From contig JAGLTR010000081.1 in NCBI GenBank assembly GCA_023135155.1, positions 1 through 34,748 on the forward strand: a stretch of 34,748 nucleotides of DNA, in the 5' to 3' direction. The notes below the pieces were generated by a model. The model made no database searches. It had not been told where the DNA came from and saw only the letters and a program-made list of their open reading frames with translations. This DNA comes from Gammaproteobacteria bacterium (GTDB lineage: Bacteria; Pseudomonadota; Gammaproteobacteria; UBA9339). The position numbers and the translations under genes are program-made. Every line of letters begins with the position of its first letter. Position 1 is the first letter of the stretch. Of this stretch, positions 1 through 9,313 are shown piece by piece.

Positions 1-450
1 ATTAGTAAAATAACTCTAAATATGGGTGTTGGTGAGGCTGCAGCTGATAAAAAAATATTAACAAACGCGGTTGATGATTTAACAAAAATTGCAGGTCAAA
101 AGCCTGTTGTTACTAAAGCACGCAAGTCAATTGCGGGCTTTAAAATCCGTGATGGTTGGCCAATTGGTTGCAAGGTTACATTGCGTCGCGACAAAATGTA
201 TGAGTTTCTTGATAGATTAGTATCTATTGCGATTCCACGAATTCGTGACTTTCGTGGTTTTTCTGGTAAAGCTTTTGATGGGCGCGGGAATTATAGTTTG
301 GGCATTAAAGAGCAGATTGTATTTCCTGAAATTGAGTACGACAAAATTGATAAGATACGTGGTTTGGATATCACCATTACCACAACTGCGAAAACTGACG
401 CTGAAGCAAAGGCGTTGTTAGCAGCATTTAAATTTCCGTTGAAGGATTGA
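1..450 (+). CDS. rplE: 50S ribosomal protein L5, 5' end cut by the window edge
   Basis: L5 belongs to the central protuberance of the large subunit, where it binds 5S rRNA. The reading frame is open from base 1, with residues ISKITLN before the first visible Met at base 22, so about 30 N-terminal residues lie outside the window and that Met is internal. The 149 residues seen carry the family blocks [45 protein letters not shown] and [11 protein letters not shown], and the end matches the usual length near 179 residues. It is followed 13 bases later by rpsN, as in the spc operon. Confidence 0.98.
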   Translation: MSKITLNMGVGEAAADKKILTNAVDDLTKIAGQKPVVTKARKSIAGFKIRDGWPIGCKVTLRRDKMYEFLDRLVSIAIPRIRDFRGFSGKAFDGRGNYSLGIKEQIVFPEIEYDKIDKIRGLDITITTTAKTDAEAKALLAAFKFPLKD

Positions 451-463
451 GGTAGAAGATTTT

Positions 464-769
464 ATGGCAACGACACGTATGATCGCTCGTGAAGAGCTAG
501 TAAAAAAATTATCAACAAGAGCTAGCGCTAGTCGCGAGGCTTTAAAAGATTTCATCAAAGATCAGAATGTTGATTACGATGAGAAAATGAAAGCGGTAGT
601 GAAATTAAATAAAAGGCCGCGTGATGAAAGTCCAGTTCGTTTGCGTCGACGTTGTGTGAGTTGTGGAAGACCAAGAGCCGTTTATAGAAAATTTGGCCTT
701 TGTCGTTGTTGTTTGCGTAAAGCATTTAATTTTGGGTTAGTGCCAGGCATGAAGAAGTCCAGCTGGTAA
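464..769 (+). CDS. rpsN: 30S ribosomal protein S14, long form with a complete zinc-type cysteine set
   Basis: S14 is a late-assembling protein of the small-subunit head. At 101 residues it has the length of the classical gammaproteobacterial form, and it ends in the family signature PGMKKSSW. Unusually, it also carries C64-x2-C67 and C80-x2-C83 around [12 protein letters not shown]. This is the four-cysteine zinc ribbon typical of the short (about 61-residue) S14 of Gram-positive bacteria. The long Escherichia coli type lacks these cysteines. The start ATG lies 13 bases after rplE. The identification is certain; zinc binding is inferred from the cysteine spacing. Confidence 0.98.
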   Translation: MATTRMIAREELVKKLSTRASASREALKDFIKDQNVDYDEKMKAVVKLNKRPRDESPVRLRRRCVSCGRPRAVYRKFGLCRCCLRKAFNFGLVPGMKKSSW

Positions 770-794
770 TAATTATAAAGAGGTAGTAAGAATA

Positions 795-1190
795 ATGAGT
801 TTACAAGATCCAATTGCTGATATGTTAACCAGAGTGCGTAATGCGCAAGCTATTGGGCTGCCTAAGGTTTCTATGCCAGCATCAACATTAAAGGCGGCGG
901 TTGCTGAGGTATTGCTAAGTGAAGGTTATATTGTCGAATATAATGTTGAGGGCGAGAAGGCTGAGAAAAAGATGCATATAAAGCTAAAATATTATGAAGG
1001 TAAACCTGTAATAGAAAAAATACAGAGAGCAAGCAAGCCGAGCTTGCGTGTTTATAAGGGCAAAGATGAGTTGCCAAAGGTGATGAATGGTTTAGGTATT
1101 GCGATTATTTCTACTCCGAAGGGTGTGATGAGTGATCGAAAGGCTCGTTCATTAGGTGTGGGTGGCGAAATTATCTGTTATGTAAGTTAG
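795..1190 (+). CDS. rpsH: 30S ribosomal protein S8
   Basis: S8 binds the central domain of 16S rRNA and in Escherichia coli also represses its own operon by binding spc mRNA near rplE. The 131-residue product starts [18 protein letters not shown], the standard S8 N-terminus. It ends with the conserved [23 protein letters not shown], in which the S-x-G-V-G-G-E block is the RNA-binding signature. The length is normal (about 130). It sits between rpsN and rplF in the expected order. Confidence 0.98.
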   Translation: MSLQDPIADMLTRVRNAQAIGLPKVSMPASTLKAAVAEVLLSEGYIVEYNVEGEKAEKKMHIKLKYYEGKPVIEKIQRASKPSLRVYKGKDELPKVMNGLGIAIISTPKGVMSDRKARSLGVGGEIICYVS

Positions 1191-1194
1191 GAGC
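1188..1194 (+). promoter_or_regulatory. ribosome binding site deciding the rplF start
   Basis: The sequence TAGGAGC, which includes the rpsH stop, places GGAG six bases before the ATG at 1200. A TTG just upstream at 1197 is in frame but too close to this site. The ATG also gives the family N-terminus MSRVA. Confidence 0.75.
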
Positions 1195-1199
1195 GGTTG

Positions 1200-1733
1200 A
1201 TGTCGAGAGTAGCACAGAATCCAATAACAATTCCTGCCGGTATAGAGGTCAGTATCGTTGATGGTCTGATTACCGCTAAAGGTGGAAAATCAACATTAAC
1301 TCTGGATCTTCATAGCTCAGTATTGGTGACTAGAGAGGACGATTGTGTTCGTTTTGCTCCTAAAGAGGGGGCTGAAAATGCTGATGCATTTGCAGGAACC
1401 ATGCGGGCACTATTTAAAAATATGGTTGAAGGCTTAAGTAAGGGTTATGAAAAGAAATTGCTTTTGATCGGTGTTGGTTATCGTGCGCAAGCACAGGGTA
1501 AAAACTTAAATCTAACGTTAGGTTTTTCACACCCAGTTGTGCATCCAATACCTGAAGGTATAGCTATTGAGATGCCAAGCCAGACTGAGATTATCATTAA
1601 GGGGATAAGTAAGCAGTTGGTTGGTCAGGTTGCGGCAGAAATTAGAAGTTACAGAAAACCAGAACCATACAAAGGTAAAGGTGTGCGTTATGCTGATGAA
1701 CATGTGGTACGCAAAGAGGGTAAGAAGAAGTAA
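1200..1733 (+). CDS. rplF: 50S ribosomal protein L6
   Basis: L6 lies near the GTPase-associated centre of the large subunit. From the ATG at 1200 the product is 177 residues, the usual length. It starts [17 protein letters not shown] and contains the paired L6 repeats with [21 protein letters not shown] and the signature [23 protein letters not shown]. The stop TAA overlaps the ATG of rplR by one base, suggesting translational coupling. Confidence 0.98.
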   Translation: MSRVAQNPITIPAGIEVSIVDGLITAKGGKSTLTLDLHSSVLVTREDDCVRFAPKEGAENADAFAGTMRALFKNMVEGLSKGYEKKLLLIGVGYRAQAQGKNLNLTLGFSHPVVHPIPEGIAIEMPSQTEIIIKGISKQLVGQVAAEIRSYRKPEPYKGKGVRYADEHVVRKEGKKK

Positions 1734-2083
1734 TGGATAAGAGTAAATCAAGAAATCGTCGTGCAACGAAAACGAGAGCAAAAATTACATTGCTTAATGT
1801 TGCAAGATTAAGTATCCACCGTACGCCTAGGCATATTTATGCTCAGGTTATAGATCAAGCAGGAAAAGTTTTAGCTGCTGCGTCTACCGCTGAAAAGGCC
1901 ATACAAAAGGACATTAAAAATGGTGGTAACGTTGCTGCGGCAACTGTTGTTGGAAAGCAGGTGGCTGAGCGTGCTGTTAAAGCAGGGGTCAAATCAGTAG
2001 CATTTGATCGATCAGGTTTTAGGTATCATGGGCGAGTTAAAGCATTGGCTGATGCTGCTCGTGAAGCTGGTTTAGAGTTTTAG
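1733..2083 (+). CDS. rplR: 50S ribosomal protein L18
   Basis: L18 binds 5S rRNA together with L5. The 116-residue product has a basic N-terminus ([18 protein letters not shown]), then [17 protein letters not shown] and the C-terminal [30 protein letters not shown], all standard for the family. The length is normal. It overlaps the rplF stop by one base. Confidence 0.98.
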   Translation: MDKSKSRNRRATKTRAKITLLNVARLSIHRTPRHIYAQVIDQAGKVLAAASTAEKAIQKDIKNGGNVAAATVVGKQVAERAVKAGVKSVAFDRSGFRYHGRVKALADAAREAGLEF

Positions 2084-2092
2084 GAAATAATT

Positions 2093-2620
2093 ATGACGAG
2101 TTTTGATAATCAAACAAAAAGTGACGGCTTGCAAGAAAAGTTAGTGCATGTACGACGTACCGCGAAAGTTGTTAAAGGTGGCCGTATCTTTGGTTTTTCT
2201 GCGTTAGTTGTTATCGGTGATGGTAAAGGCAAGGTCGGTTGTGGTCTTGGTAAGGCGCGTGAAGTGCCAGTTGCTATTAAAAAAGCGATGGAAGCTGGGC
2301 GTCGTGATATGAAGCGTGTGCAGTTAAATGGAGCAACGCTGCAACATCCTATTATTGGTCGTCATGGAGCCACAAAAGTTATTATGATGCCTGCATCAGA
2401 AGGTACCGGATTAATTGCCGGTGGTGCGATGCGCGCAGTTTGCGAGGTTATGGGAGTGCATGATATTTTAGCTAAGATCGTTGGTTCACGTAATCCATTA
2501 AATGTGGTGAAAGCGACGATTAACGGCATTTTAGACATGGTTTCTCCTGAAAGTGTTGCTGCAAAACGCGGTAAAAAAGTAAAAGACATTGTAGAAATAA
2601 AGGTTAAAGATGAAGAATAA
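2093..2620 (+). CDS. rpsE: 30S ribosomal protein S5
   Basis: S5 contributes to decoding fidelity and the mRNA entry channel. The 175-residue product has the double-stranded RNA-binding-like N-terminal domain with [23 protein letters not shown] and the C-terminal domain with [27 protein letters not shown]. It is a few residues longer at the N-terminus than the Escherichia coli protein. The last 11 bases overlap the start of rpmD. Confidence 0.98.
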   Translation: MTSFDNQTKSDGLQEKLVHVRRTAKVVKGGRIFGFSALVVIGDGKGKVGCGLGKAREVPVAIKKAMEAGRRDMKRVQLNGATLQHPIIGRHGATKVIMMPASEGTGLIAGGAMRAVCEVMGVHDILAKIVGSRNPLNVVKATINGILDMVSPESVAAKRGKKVKDIVEIKVKDEE

Positions 2621-2795
2621 AAAACTACAATTAACTTTGATAAAAAGTATTAGTGGTCGCTTGGCTAATCACATCGCTTGTGCGCGTGGTTTAGGTTTGC
2701 GTCGTATCAATCAAACAGTTGAAGTTGAAGATACTCCGGAAAACAGAGGTATGGTCAACAAAATTCAATATTTATTAAAAGTTCAGGAAATTTAA
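2610..2795 (+). CDS. rpmD: 50S ribosomal protein L30
   Basis: L30 is a small bacterial large-subunit protein. The 61-residue product has the family core [10 protein letters not shown], a [26 protein letters not shown] block and a C-terminal hydrophobic strand. The ATG at 2610 lies inside the last codons of rpsE (11-base overlap), which suggests coupled translation. Confidence 0.97.
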   Translation: MKNKKLQLTLIKSISGRLANHIACARGLGLRRINQTVEVEDTPENRGMVNKIQYLLKVQEI

Positions 2796-2797
2796 TT

Positions 2798-3229
2798 ATG
2801 CGTCTTAATACACTAAAACCTGTCGTTGGAACCAAAAAAGCCGCTAAACGTCGTGGTCGAGGCATTGGTAGTGGTCTAGGTAAAACCGGTGGTCGTGGCC
2901 ATAAAGGTCAAACGTCACGTTCTGGTTATAGCGCAAAGATTGGTTTCGAAGGCGGACAAATGCCTTTGCATAGACGTATTCCAAAGTCTGGTTTTACTTC
3001 ACGTAAATCATTAGTGACTGCAGAAGTTCCAATGTACGCCTTAAGCAAGGTTGATGCTAAAGTCATTGATTTGACTGCATTGCGTACAGCTAACCTAATT
3101 ACTTCAAGAATCAAATACGCTAAAGTTGTTTTATCTGGAGAGCTTGGAAAATCGGTTACTTTAAGCGGTATTAGAGCAACTGCCGGAGCTCGCGCAGCCA
3201 TTGAGAAAGCAGGAGGCAAAGTAGAATAG
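2798..3229 (+). CDS. rplO: 50S ribosomal protein L15
   Basis: L15 is a late-assembly large-subunit protein. The 143-residue product begins [22 protein letters not shown]. It has the glycine- and arginine-rich extended N-terminal tail ([16 protein letters not shown]), then [17 protein letters not shown] and the globular C-terminus with [14 protein letters not shown]. The length is normal. The stop TAG overlaps the GTG start of secY by one base. Confidence 0.98.
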   Translation: MRLNTLKPVVGTKKAAKRRGRGIGSGLGKTGGRGHKGQTSRSGYSAKIGFEGGQMPLHRRIPKSGFTSRKSLVTAEVPMYALSKVDAKVIDLTALRTANLITSRIKYAKVVLSGELGKSVTLSGIRATAGARAAIEKAGGKVE

Positions 3230-4551
3230 TGGCTAAAAAGAAGCAAAATACACCACAGATGGGTAGTGGGTTGTCTGAATTAAAACAGCGCCTGCTATTT
3301 TTGTTATTGGGTCTAATTATCTTTAGACTCGGTGCGCATATTCCAGTTCCCGGGTTAAATCCTGTGCGTTTAGCTGATTTATTCAATGCGCATAGTGGTG
3401 GCATTTTGGGTCTGTTTAATATGTTTTCTGGTGGCGCATTAAAACGCTTTACCATTTTTGCATTAGGTGTGATGCCTTATATTTCTGCTTCTATTATTAT
3501 TCAGATGTTCGGTTCAATTTCTCCGAAGCTCGAAGAGCTGAAAAAAGAGGGTGAGTCTGGACGTAGAAAAATCAATCAATACACCCGTTATGGCACATTA
3601 TTGTTGTCTGTGTTTCAGGCGCTTGGTATTTCCAAATGGCTTGTTGCATCAGGAACGGTTCTGTTTCCTGGAATGAGTTTTTACTTCACTTCGACCATTA
3701 CTCTTGCTGCAGGCAGTATGTTTTTGATGTGGTTAGGTGAGCAGATGACAGAGCGTGGTATTGGTAATGGTATTTCCATGATCATTTTTGCAGGTATTGT
3801 TGCGCGTTTCCCTTCTGCGGTTGCACAGGTTCTAAATCAAGTGCGTCAGGGGCAGATGCAAGTTATTTCGTTATTGCTGTTGATTGCCGTAGTTATTCTT
3901 GTTACTGGTGTTGTGGTATTTATGGAGAGCGCTCAACGTAAAATTACTGTTAATTATGCGAAACGCCAAGTTGGTAGAAAAGTATATGCAGCGCAAACCA
4001 GTCACTTACCGTTAAAAATAAATATGTCCGGTGTTATTCCGCCGATTTTTGCATCTAGTATTTTGATGTTGCCAGCGACATTAGCGCAATGGTTTGGTCA
4101 CGGGAAAGGTATGGAATGGTTGCGTGAAATAGGTTTTGCTCTTTCAATTGGTCAGCCGCTATATTTGCTGTTGTTTACCATAGCAATTATCTTTTTCTGC
4201 TTTTTCTATACTGCGCTAGTATTTAATCCAAAAGAAACCGCGGATAACTTGAAAAAGTCAGGTGCGTTTATTCCTGGAATTCGTCCGGGAGAACATACTG
4301 CAAAATATATTGATGTAGTTTTAACGCGTTTAACATTTATTGGCGCGATTTATATTACTATTATTTGTTTGTTACCACAGATTATGATGACCAAGTGGAA
4401 CGTGCCATTTTATTTTGGCGGCACCTCGTTGCTGATCGTGGTTGTAGTGTTGATGGATTTTATGTCGCAGGTGCAGGCACATCTGATGTCGCATCAATAT
4501 GATTCTATAATGAAGAAGGCTCGCCTAAAGGGCGGACCGATGTTTAGATAG
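3229..4551 (+). CDS. secY: protein translocase subunit SecY
   Basis: SecY is the channel subunit of the SecYEG translocon in the inner membrane. The 440-residue product has ten predicted hydrophobic segments. It shows the plug-region motif [25 protein letters not shown], the cytoplasmic loop [16 protein letters not shown], and the C5 loop with [26 protein letters not shown]. The start is GTG at 3229, overlapping the rplO stop (TAGTG), and gives the usual MAKK N-terminus. It is in its standard place at the end of the spc operon. Confidence 0.98.
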   Translation: MAKKKQNTPQMGSGLSELKQRLLFLLLGLIIFRLGAHIPVPGLNPVRLADLFNAHSGGILGLFNMFSGGALKRFTIFALGVMPYISASIIIQMFGSISPKLEELKKEGESGRRKINQYTRYGTLLLSVFQALGISKWLVASGTVLFPGMSFYFTSTITLAAGSMFLMWLGEQMTERGIGNGISMIIFAGIVARFPSAVAQVLNQVRQGQMQVISLLLLIAVVILVTGVVVFMESAQRKITVNYAKRQVGRKVYAAQTSHLPLKINMSGVIPPIFASSILMLPATLAQWFGHGKGMEWLREIGFALSIGQPLYLLLFTIAIIFFCFFYTALVFNPKETADNLKKSGAFIPGIRPGEHTAKYIDVVLTRLTFIGAIYITIICLLPQIMMTKWNVPFYFGGTSLLIVVVVLMDFMSQVQAHLMSHQYDSIMKKARLKGGPMFR

Positions 4552-4565
4552 TTTGGAGAAGAGTT

Positions 4566-4679
4566 ATGAAGGTAAGAGCTTCAGTAAAGAAAATGTGTAG
4601 ATATTGTAAAATTATCAAGAGAAAGGGTGTTGTGCGTGTTATCTGTAAAGAGGTTAAGCATAAGCAACGACAAGGTTAG
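4566..4679 (+). CDS. rpmJ: 50S ribosomal protein L36, zinc-binding type
   Basis: This 37-residue product is easily missed because of its size. It reads [19 protein letters not shown] and continues to HKQRQG. C11, C14, C27 and H32 form the zinc ribbon of the C+ type of L36. It begins 14 bases after secY with GGAG before the ATG, the normal position at the end of the spc operon. Confidence 0.97.
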   Translation: MKVRASVKKMCRYCKIIKRKGVVRVICKEVKHKQRQG

Positions 4680-4700
4680 TACTTGATTTTTAATGAGTCG

Positions 4701-4723
4701 AGCGGTATCTTTAGCCGCTTTTT
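4701..4723 (+). terminator. weak hairpin with T-run between rpmJ and rpsM
   Basis: A 5-base-pair stem (AGCGG with CCGCT, nine-base loop) runs into a stretch of five T. It falls exactly between the spc and alpha gene groups, so it may attenuate or partly terminate read-through from the spc operon. The short stem makes this tentative. Confidence 0.5.
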
Positions 4724-4748
4724 ATGAAGAGAAAACAGAGGTGGATTA

Positions 4749-5105
4749 ATGGCGCGAATTGCTGGTGTAAATGTACCGATTCAAAAGCATGCGGTTATTG
4801 CTTTAACTGCTATTTATGGTATTGGTAGCTCTCGGGCACAAGAAATATGCGAAGCGGCAAAGGTTATGCCGACAGCAAAGGTTAAGGATCTAACGGAGGC
4901 TCAGATTGAGGCTCTACGTGCTGAGGTTGCAAAATTTCGTATTGAGGGTGATCTTCGTCGTGAAATAGCGATGAATATTAAACGCTTAATGGATCTTGGT
5001 TGTTATCGTGGGATTAGGCACCGCAGAGGTTTGCCTGTTCGCGGTCAGAACACACAAAAAAATGCTCGTACCCGTAAAGGTAAGAAAAAACAAGTTAGGA
5101 AATAG
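4749..5105 (+). CDS. rpsM: 30S ribosomal protein S13
   Basis: S13 forms bridges between the small-subunit head and the 50S subunit and touches P-site tRNA. The 118-residue product begins [26 protein letters not shown] and carries the C-terminal signature [34 protein letters not shown] ribosome binding site lies seven bases before the ATG. It is the first gene of the alpha-operon group, 69 bases after rpmJ. Confidence 0.98.
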   Translation: MARIAGVNVPIQKHAVIALTAIYGIGSSRAQEICEAAKVMPTAKVKDLTEAQIEALRAEVAKFRIEGDLRREIAMNIKRLMDLGCYRGIRHRRGLPVRGQNTQKNARTRKGKKKQVRK

Positions 5106-5110
5106 AGAAT

Positions 5111-5479
5111 ATGGCTCGCAAGAAAAAACGTATAGTTACTGATGGTGTTGCGCATATTAATGCGTCATTCAATAATACAATAGTTTCCATTTCAGATCGC
5201 CAGGGCAATGTTTTGGCATGGAAAACTGCTGGTGGCAGTGGTTTTCGTGGCTCACGTAAAAGCACCCCGTATGCTGCGCAGATCGCTGCTGATCATGTGG
5301 CTACAGTGGTGAAAGATATGGGTATGCGCAATATGGAGGTTTGGGTTAAAGGGCCGGGACCTGGTCGTGAGTCTGCGGTGCGGGCTTTACATAGTCAGGG
5401 GTTTTATATAACGGCAATAGTTGATGTGACCCCAATTCCCCACAATGGTTGTCGTCCACCGAAAAGACGTCGAGTATAA
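5111..5479 (+). CDS. rpsK: 30S ribosomal protein S11
   Basis: S11 is on the platform of the small subunit. The 122-residue product contains [54 protein letters not shown] and [17 protein letters not shown], all diagnostic. Its N-terminal tail is a few residues shorter than in Escherichia coli (129). It lies five bases after rpsM. Confidence 0.98.
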   Translation: MARKKKRIVTDGVAHINASFNNTIVSISDRQGNVLAWKTAGGSGFRGSRKSTPYAAQIAADHVATVVKDMGMRNMEVWVKGPGPGRESAVRALHSQGFYITAIVDVTPIPHNGCRPPKRRRV

Positions 5480-5493
5480 GAGGTAGTAGTTTA

Positions 5494-6114
5494 ATGGCAA
5501 GATATCGCGGTCCAAAATGTAGATTATCGAGAAGAGAAGGTACTGATCTACAACTAAAAAGTAATGTAAGAGCTTTAGATTCAAAGTGTAAAGCTGATAC
5601 ACCTCCTGGCGTACATGGTACACGTCGTAGTCGTACAACGGAATATGGTGTTCAGTTGCGTATGAAGCAGCTAATCAAGCGCTATTACGGTGTGCTGGAG
5701 AAACAATTTCACGGCTATTACCAAGAAGCTGATCGTCGTAAAGGTTCGACTGGTCACAACTTATTGCAATTGCTTGAATCAAGATTAGATAATGTTGTTT
5801 ATCGCTTAGGCTTTGCTAGCACAAGGGCTGAGGCGAGACAGTTAGTTGGGCACAAAGGGATTAAGGTTAACGGTAAGTCTGTAAACATTCCGTCTTACAT
5901 AGTTGTGTCTGGTGATATAGTAGAAGTTAGGGAAAAATCGAAAAAACAGACTAGAATCGCAAGTGCGTTACAGTTGGCTGAGCAGCGTCCCGATTATGAC
6001 TGGTTATCAGTGAATGCTGGTGACATGAGCGGAACATTTACTAGGTGCCCGGAAGCTGAAGAGTTGCCAACTGAATTTAAAGTTCACTTAGTTGTTGAAC
6101 TATATTCCAAATAG
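5494..6114 (+). CDS. rpsD: 30S ribosomal protein S4
   Basis: S4 starts assembly of the small-subunit body and in Escherichia coli represses the alpha operon. From ATG 5494 the product is 206 residues, the classical length. An upstream in-frame ATG at 5449 would lie inside rpsK and add a non-conserved stretch. Landmarks are [33 protein letters not shown] and the S4 RNA-binding domain [27 protein letters not shown]9 and C32 are present but not the four-cysteine zinc set. An AGAGGT site precedes the start. Confidence 0.98.
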   Translation: MARYRGPKCRLSRREGTDLQLKSNVRALDSKCKADTPPGVHGTRRSRTTEYGVQLRMKQLIKRYYGVLEKQFHGYYQEADRRKGSTGHNLLQLLESRLDNVVYRLGFASTRAEARQLVGHKGIKVNGKSVNIPSYIVVSGDIVEVREKSKKQTRIASALQLAEQRPDYDWLSVNAGDMSGTFTRCPEAEELPTEFKVHLVVELYSK

Positions 6115-6124
6115 AGGGTCTAAA

Positions 6125-7111
6125 ATGCAGGATATTTATACAAGTTTTCTTACGCCTAAAGCTATTAAAGTTGAAAAGGTTAGTGATGTGCATTCTAAGA
6201 TTATTATGGAGCCATTTGAACGTGGTTTTGGTGATACTCTAGGATATGCGTTACGTAGAATTCTACTTTCTTCCATGCAGGGGGCTGCGCCAACTTCAGT
6301 TGAAATTGATGGTGTGCTGCATGAATACAGTACTCTTGATGGCGTGCAAGAAGATGTAGTTATCGTCTTGTTGAATATCAAAGGTATAGTTTTTAAATTA
6401 TTGGAGCGCTCTGAGGTAACACTTGAGCTGCGTAAGTCGGATGCTGGTGTTGTAACTGCTGCAGATATTCAACTGCCACACGATGTTGAGATTCTTAATC
6501 CGGAGCATGTGATTGCGCATTTAGCTGAAGGCGCAAAACTTGATATGCGTATTAAAGTTGCTGTTGGTCGTGGTTATCAGCCAGTAGCTAGTCGCCTTTC
6601 GCCTGAAGATGAGCGTCAGATTGGACAATTATTGTTAGATGCTAGTTTTAGCCCGGTACGCCGAGTCTCATATCAGGTAGAAAATGCTCGTGTTGAAAAA
6701 CGCACTGATTTGGATAAGCTGATTATCGATCTAGAGACAGATGGTACATTAACCCCAGAGGAAGCGATTCGTCGTTGTGCAACTATTTTGCAGCATCAGC
6801 TAGCAACTTTTGCCGAATTGCGTGATGAAGCTTTCGAAGAGGTTTTGCAGGTAACAGAAGAGGTGAATCCGGTTCTGTTGCGACCAGTTGATGATTTAGA
6901 GTTAACTGTTCGTTCAGCAAACTGTTTGAAAGGTGAGAACATTTATTATATCGGTGATTTAGTGCAGCGTTCAGAATCCGATCTGCTGAAAACGCCGAAT
7001 TTGGGTAAAAAATCTTTAAATGAAATTAAGACAGTATTGGCTTCGCGTGGTCTTTCTTTAGGTATGAAAGTAGAGCGCTGGCCACCAGCTGAGTTAGAAG
7101 AAAATCAATAG
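6125..7111 (+). CDS. rpoA: DNA-directed RNA polymerase alpha subunit
   Basis: The alpha dimer scaffolds RNA polymerase assembly, and its C-terminal domain contacts UP elements and activators. From ATG 6125 the product is 328 residues (Escherichia coli 329). The N-terminal domain shows [23 protein letters not shown] and the flexible linker follows. The C-terminal domain carries [31 protein letters not shown] and [16 protein letters not shown] with the DNA-contacting helices. An upstream in-frame ATG at 6092 overlaps rpsD and is not used by relatives. Confidence 0.98.
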   Translation: MQDIYTSFLTPKAIKVEKVSDVHSKIIMEPFERGFGDTLGYALRRILLSSMQGAAPTSVEIDGVLHEYSTLDGVQEDVVIVLLNIKGIVFKLLERSEVTLELRKSDAGVVTAADIQLPHDVEILNPEHVIAHLAEGAKLDMRIKVAVGRGYQPVASRLSPEDERQIGQLLLDASFSPVRRVSYQVENARVEKRTDLDKLIIDLETDGTLTPEEAIRRCATILQHQLATFAELRDEAFEEVLQVTEEVNPVLLRPVDDLELTVRSANCLKGENIYYIGDLVQRSESDLLKTPNLGKKSLNEIKTVLASRGLSLGMKVERWPPAELEENQ

Positions 7112-7122
7112 GGTAGAAAGTC

Positions 7123-7503
7123 ATGCGACATCAAAAAAGCGGAAAGAAATTAAATCGTAATAGTAGTCATCGTAAAGCTATGTTTAGTAACATGGTTGTG
7201 TCGCTATTTGATAAAGAGTTAATTAGAACTACAACGGTTAAAGCTAAAGAGCTGCGTCGATTTGCTGAGCCGTTAATTACTTTAGCAAAAGAAGACAGCG
7301 TGGCTAATCGTCGTTTAGCTTTTTCACGTTTACGTGATAAAGCCGTTGTTGGTAAATTATTCGCCACTTTAGGTCCACGCTATAAAGAGCGTCCTGGTGG
7401 TTATATGCGTGTACTTAAATGCGGCAATCGCCCTGGTGATCAAGCTCCTATGGCTATTGTTGAATTAGTTGAGCGTGCTGCTGAGGGTGAAAAAGCAGAA
7501 TAA
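7123..7503 (+). CDS. rplQ: 50S ribosomal protein L17
   Basis: L17 lines the outer rim of the peptide exit tunnel. The 126-residue product begins [24 protein letters not shown] and has the conserved [22 protein letters not shown] and [25 protein letters not shown]. Its last base is also the first base of the next gene (TAATG), so the following methyltransferase is translationally linked to the alpha operon. Confidence 0.98.
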   Translation: MRHQKSGKKLNRNSSHRKAMFSNMVVSLFDKELIRTTTVKAKELRRFAEPLITLAKEDSVANRRLAFSRLRDKAVVGKLFATLGPRYKERPGGYMRVLKCGNRPGDQAPMAIVELVERAAEGEKAE

Positions 7504-8441
7504 TGGCTCTGCCGGCCGATTTTCTCGCAAGACTTGCTTTAATTATTCCTGAGAATAAATTCACAGAGTGCGTGGCTACTTTTGCGCATGATTCTGATGT
7601 TGTCTTTTGGATAAATAATTTACTTGCTGAACCTGATAAAGTTCTACAAGAACTGCAAGCCGATGAGTTTTTCTGCAAGCCAATAGACCTATTTCCTAAT
7701 GCTTATGTATTACCTGCTCAAGAAAAACAGCGCCTAGTTGCAAGTAGGTTATATGAGAGCGGTGAAATATATATCCAAAATTTGGCCAGTATGTTGCCAG
7801 TAAAAATATTGGATCTGCAGCCTGGTGAAAACATTCTCGATCTAACCGCAGCACCAGGTAGTAAAACAATTCAGATGGCAGCACAAATGCAAAATCAAGG
7901 GCGGATTGTTGCTGTCGAAAAGGTAAAGAAAAGATTTTTTCACCTACTGGCGAACTTAAAAAGTCATGGGGTAACGAATGTTAAAACCATGCTTGCAGAT
8001 GGAACGTTAATTTGGCGAAAATTTACAGGGCAATTTGATAAGATTTTATTGGATGCTCCATGCTCATCAGAAGCGCGTTTTAAAGTTTCTAATCCAAAAA
8101 CCTATCAATTCTGGAGCTTAAAAAAAATCACTGAGATGCAGCGCAAACAAAAGCAGCTGCTCTTTTCCGCAATAAGCTGTCTAAAGCCAGGCGGTACTTT
8201 GGTCTATTCAACATGCTCATTCGCACCAGAAGAAAATGAACTGGTAATTGATCGGGTACTGAAAAAATTTGGTGATAGATTATCTGTAATAGACTTGCCA
8301 GACATGATTTCTGGTCAGCAGTCGGGATTAACGGCCTGGAAAAAGAAAAAATTAAACCCTGACCTGAAAAAAACTATACGCGTTCTACCAAACAAGCAGA
8401 TGCACGGTTTTTATATATGTAAGTTAAAATTAAACTCGTAG
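7503..8441 (+). CDS. RsmB/RsmF-type RNA (cytosine-5) methyltransferase
   Basis: This is a 312-residue SAM-dependent m5C RNA methyltransferase of the NOL1/NOP2/Sun family. The SAM-binding motif DLTAAPGSKT is at residues 113-122, the catalytic motif IV DAPCSS at 184-189 (C187) and motif VI YSTCS with C238. Both cysteines of the two-cysteine mechanism are therefore present. The N-terminus (FLARLALIIPENKF) resembles RsmF/YebU, but the C-terminal PUA-like part of RsmF is missing, so the exact target base is not clear. The ATG overlaps the rplQ stop by one base, coupling it to the alpha operon. A hairpin begins right after its stop codon. Confidence 0.9.
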   Translation: MALPADFLARLALIIPENKFTECVATFAHDSDVVFWINNLLAEPDKVLQELQADEFFCKPIDLFPNAYVLPAQEKQRLVASRLYESGEIYIQNLASMLPVKILDLQPGENILDLTAAPGSKTIQMAAQMQNQGRIVAVEKVKKRFFHLLANLKSHGVTNVKTMLADGTLIWRKFTGQFDKILLDAPCSSEARFKVSNPKTYQFWSLKKITEMQRKQKQLLFSAISCLKPGGTLVYSTCSFAPEENELVIDRVLKKFGDRLSVIDLPDMISGQQSGLTAWKKKKLNPDLKKTIRVLPNKQMHGFYICKLKLNS

Positions 8442-8490
8442 AGACGCGATTTATCGCGTCTAAAAAAAGGGGCCTAGATGGCCCCTTTTT
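8442..8490. terminator. two-hairpin bidirectional terminator between the methyltransferase gene and ssb
   Basis: The first hairpin (8442-8461) pairs AGACGCGA with TCGCGTCT around a TTTA loop. The second (8469-8485) pairs GGGGCC with GGCCCC around TAGAT. It has seven A before it and five T after it, so it can act as a rho-independent terminator for both convergent transcripts. Confidence 0.9.
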
Positions 8491-8503
8491 GTAAGACAAA
8501 AAA

Positions 8504-8968
8504 TCAAAAAGGAATGTCGTCATCAAAATCATTATCAGCAGGAGCACTCTTATTGCTACCCTGTGCCGGAGCTTGCGCCGGAGCATTATTTTGTTGCCGA
8601 TGCTCAGGATGGTTATTGCCACCACCAGAACGACTATCTAGAATATGCATCTCGCTAGCAATGATTTCTGTTGTATAGCGATCCATGCCACTTTTATCCT
8701 GCCACTTGCGAGTGCGCAAAGTTCCTTCAATATATACTTTCGAACCTTTATGTAAATACTCACCAACAATTTCAGCTAAGCGATTGAAGAACACCACGCG
8801 ATGCCATTCGGTGCGATCTTGCATCTCACCAGAAGATTTATCACGCCAGGACTCACTTGTTGCCACAGATACATTAGCAACTGCGCTACCACTTGGTGTG
8901 TAGCGAATCTCTGGATCATTACCTAAGTTACCAACCAAAATTACCTTATTAACACCTCTATTAGCCAT
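8504..8968 (-). CDS. ssb: single-stranded DNA-binding protein
   Basis: SSB binds single-stranded DNA as a tetramer during replication, recombination and repair. The 154-residue product has the OB-fold N-terminal domain ([80 protein letters not shown]). A low-complexity linker rich in Asn, Gln, Ala and Pro follows, and then the acidic tip DFDDDIPF that recruits partner proteins. AGGAG sits eight bases before the ATG. It is divergent from uvrA, the classical gammaproteobacterial arrangement. Confidence 0.97.
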   Translation of the reverse strand: MANRGVNKVILVGNLGNDPEIRYTPSGSAVANVSVATSESWRDKSSGEMQDRTEWHRVVFFNRLAEIVGEYLHKGSKVYIEGTLRTRKWQDKSGMDRYTTEIIASEMHILDSRSGGGNNHPEHRQQNNAPAQAPAQGSNKSAPADNDFDDDIPF

Positions 8969-9003
8969 CTACTTTCTCCTAAAATGCTTTACTAACGATC
9001 TCT

Positions 9004-9032
9004 ATTGTAACCATGAACTTATTCTAGGTCAC
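9004..9032 (-). promoter_or_regulatory. predicted sigma70 promoter of ssb
   Basis: Read on the minus strand, GTGACC (9032-9027) and TACAAT (9009-9004) are separated by 17 bases. This is a reasonable -35/-10 pair about 35 bases before the ssb ATG. No LexA box of the form CTGT-N8-ACAG was seen anywhere in the ssb-uvrA interval. Confidence 0.55.
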
Positions 9033-9132
9033 GCATAAAGAGTACCAAATAATTTCACCCGCATGCAATACAGGTATTTCTCTATACGGCGCTTTAGATT
9101 GAGGGGCGCGGTAGTAAACATCAGATTCGATG

Positions 9133-9300
9133 CTGGGACTGTTGCAAGCCGAATTTATGCGGCATTAATACGACAAAAATCGCCTCAAAGCATGTCCCGG
9201 ACTTGATCCGGGATGCTCATTTATCAATATAAACTGCGCGTTTTTCGCCAATTTTTCTCGCATTACTGCTCACCTAAATTCGGCTTGCAACATTCCCATG
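9133..9300. repeat. MITE-like palindromic element in the ssb-uvrA interval
   Basis: A perfect 17-base inverted repeat, GTTGCAAGCCGAATTTA at 9141-9157 with its complement at 9275-9291, continues imperfectly inward and outward for about 45 bases per arm. The matches include GGGA on the outside and AAT.CGA.AAAAAT on the inside. The centre holds a second hairpin, TCCCGGActtgaTCCGGGA at 9195-9213, flanked by AGCAT and ATGCT. No open reading frame is inside. It accounts for most of the 345-base gap between ssb and uvrA; the rest (8969-9132) holds the ssb promoter and nothing else recognisable. Confidence 0.75.
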
Positions 9301-9301
9301 C

Positions 9302-9307
9302 TATACT
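9302..9307 (+). promoter_or_regulatory. predicted -10 element of uvrA, close to the start codon
   Basis: TATACT at 9302-9307 is a near-perfect -10 hexamer only six bases before the uvrA ATG. A weak -35 (TTCGGC, 9279-9284) is 17 bases upstream, inside the right arm of the palindromic element. Transcription from it would start at or next to the ATG, and there is no Shine-Dalgarno sequence. Confidence 0.5.
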
Positions 9308-9313
9308 ACGCGC

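Noticed and set aside
5494-5600. Zinc-binding form of S4
   Set aside because: Only C9 and C32 are present; the four-cysteine set of zinc-type S4 is absent.
8969-9313. LexA (SOS) box between ssb and uvrA
   Set aside because: Every CTG and CAG in the interval was checked for a CTG-N10-CAG arrangement and none fits, so no SOS site is annotated.
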